DNA from: Actinomycetota bacterium
GTDB taxonomy: Bacteria > Actinomycetota > Acidimicrobiia > IMCC26256 > PALSA-610
Reading direction: 5' to 3'
DNA: 64,000 bases
Assembly (NCBI GenBank): GCA_003134555.1
Contig: PLBO01000151.1
Location: forward strand, 148,589-212,588
The notes under the pieces were generated by a model that searched no databases, had not been told where the DNA came from, and worked only from the letters and a program-made list of their open reading frames with translations. Both the position numbers and the translations under genes were made by a program. Positions 63,368 through 64,000 of this stretch are shown piece after piece (the stretch's first letter is position 1; each line of letters opens with the position of its first letter).

Positions 63368-64000
63368 TTAGGTGCTGCGCCAGACGGGCGGGCGCTTCTC
63401 GGCGAAGGCGGTTGCACCCTCGACGGCGTCGCCGCTCTCGAACACGGGCATCATCAGCTCCATCGTGCGCTTGAAACCCTCGGCCTCGGTCAGCTCCGCG
63501 GCCTCGCGCACCAGTCGGCGGGAGTTGCGCACCGCGATGGGCGAGTTCTCGCCGATGCGCTCGGCGATCGCGATTGCTTCGTCGACCACGCGTGTCGCGG
63601 GCACGACCCGGTTCACGAGCCCGAGCTGCAGCGCGCGTTCCGCGTCGATCGGGTCGCCCGTCATCGCGAGCTCTAGCGCGATCGCGAGCGGGACGCGTTT
63701 GGGTAGCCGGATCAAACCGCCGGCCGCGGCCATGAGTCCGCGCTTCACCTCGGGGATGCCGAAGCGCGCGGTCTCGGCCGCGACGACGAGATCGCACGAG
63801 AGCACGATCTCGAATCCGCCCGCGAGCGCGGGTCCGTTGACCGCGGCGATGATCGGCTTCGGGAAGTCGCGCGTCACGATGCCGGCGAAGCCGCCCTTAC
63901 CCCGAGCGATGTCGTTCGCCTTGCCCTGGGCGACCACCTTGAGGTCGGCGCCGGCCGAGAACACCTCGCCCGCGCCGGTGAGCACGACCGCGCGCACCGC
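63368..64000 (-). CDS. Enoyl-CoA hydratase/isomerase family protein, N-terminus beyond window
   Basis: VFSAGADLKVVAQG, NGPALAGGFEIVLSCDLVVAAETARFGIPEVKRGLMAAAGGL; frame open to edge. Confidence 0.9.
   Translation of the reverse strand, partial: AVRAVVLTGAGEVFSAGADLKVVAQGKANDIARGKGGFAGIVTRDFPKPIIAAVNGPALAGGFEIVLSCDLVVAAETARFGIPEVKRGLMAAAGGLIRLPKRVPLAIALELAMTGDPIDAERALQLGLVNRVVPATRVVDEAIAIAERIGENSPIAVRNSRRLVREAAELTEAEGFKRTMELMMPVFESGDAVEGATAFAEKRPPVWRST

Overview
High-GC actinobacterial chromosome segment. Content and gene order look Acidimicrobiia/Actinomycetota-like, but this is inferred from sequence character only. The window is densely coding. Main blocks: (i) a housekeeping run of cysteine desulfurase, mnmA, a MetE-like protein, ligA, a PASTA kinase, ferredoxin and gatCAB; (ii) branched-chain amino acid genes ilvD and ilvBNC, the latter behind a recognisable Leu/Val leader-peptide attenuator; (iii) three GGDEF proteins and one HDOD protein; (iv) lhr helicase and an M1 aminopeptidase; (v) a minus-strand operon of two amidases plus a split AtuA pair; (vi) a nearly complete menaquinone cluster (menE, menB, menA, menH, menD, menF, menG) with a dedicated MerR-type regulator. 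The strongest non-obvious signals are regulatory. A near-identical 18-bp palindromic element occurs at only two places I found: upstream of the merR-menG-menF operon and in the menE/menB divergent promoter. This suggests a MerR-controlled menaquinone regulon. Many genes also show a TANNNT box 6-8 nt before the start codon (leaderless promoters). These include two divergent pairs whose -10 boxes share one TA step, and two cases where the upstream gene's TAG stop forms the first half of the -10 box. A scarred patch at 25.7-26.7 kb holds a frameshifted small gene, an ATPase fragment and a transposase remnant. No CRISPR array, rRNA, tRNA or prophage was recognised. All assignments come from reading the translations; no database search was run.
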